Shown here: piece by piece, positions 63,391-64,000 of the stretch
Position numbering within the stretch: position 1 is the stretch's first letter
Layout of the letters: the number at the start of each line of letters is the position of its first letter
NCBI RefSeq assembly: GCF_039535475.1
Contig: NZ_BAAAXG010000026.1
Coordinates: 1,674,001-1,738,000, forward strand
Origin: Streptomyces showdoensis
Lineage (GTDB): Bacteria; Actinomycetota; Actinomycetes; Streptomycetales; Streptomycetaceae
DNA length: 64,000 nt
Direction: 5' to 3'
Program-made: the position numbers and the translations under genes
The notes under the pieces: model-generated
The model's database searches: none
What the model was told of the DNA's origin: nothing
The model's input: the letters and a program-made list of their open reading frames with translations, nothing else

Positions 63391-64000
<610 letters not shown>

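Overview
The window is very GC-rich, uses GTG and TTG starts often, packs genes with ATGA/GTGA overlaps, and carries the gene order dnaN-gnd-recF-dciA-gyrB-gyrA-tRNA-Ile. This is the core of a Streptomyces (or very close actinomycete) chromosome just downstream of oriC. The first bases are the 3' end of dnaN, so the origin should lie immediately to the left of the window.

Region 1 (1-11.9 kb) holds replication and topology genes (dnaN end, recF, dciA, gyrB, gyrA), gnd, a DUF3566 membrane protein, tRNA-Ile(GAT), small membrane proteins, a Ser/Thr kinase, an XRE regulator and tRNA-Ala(TGC). Region 2 (12-21.6 kb) holds an MFS transporter, a secreted protein, DUF5324, cyclophilin, a zinc-ribbon rhomboid, crgA, DUF881, three class E sortases, a pabA-like amidotransferase and a 53-residue membrane protein. 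A cluster of DnaA boxes with strong palindromes lies between the rhomboid gene and crgA. Region 3 (21.7-29.9 kb, minus strand) is the cell-wall/phospho-signalling operon fhaA-fhaB-PP2C-rodA-pbpA-PASTA kinase. Region 4 (30.4-38.3 kb) holds tRNA-Leu(CAG), a two-component pair whose kinase has an extra membrane/lipoprotein-like C-terminus, a divergent MarR/membrane-protein pair with a clear operator, DUF2252, a J-domain protein and rhodanese.

Region 5 (38.3-54.6 kb) is catabolic: an acyl-CoA dehydrogenase, paaABCDE, paaN, a paaH-like dehydrogenase with a TetR regulator, and a branched-chain keto-acid dehydrogenase operon (bkdABC) with an Lrp/AsnC regulator. One near-palindromic 18-bp site occurs upstream of paaA, between paaN and paaH, and (16/18) upstream of bkdA, which suggests a single TetR regulon joins phenylacetate and branched-chain catabolism. 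Embedded here is an uncharacterised DUF5819-HTTM membrane pair with a SpoU methyltransferase. Region 6 (54.8-64 kb) holds mobA, moeA (with a likely frameshift in a C tract), a K+ channel/RCK protein, a quinone oxidoreductase, a Bpa-type proteasome activator and an ABC exporter cut by the right edge.

The most notable non-coding signals are a near-perfect parS site overlapping the moeA stop and channel-gene start, a second variant parS, the DnaA-box cluster, the shared paa/bkd operator, a KstR-like operator, and repeated examples of a -10 box 6-7 nt before a start codon, which suggests leaderless transcripts. No prophage, insertion sequence, CRISPR array or biosynthetic cluster was seen.
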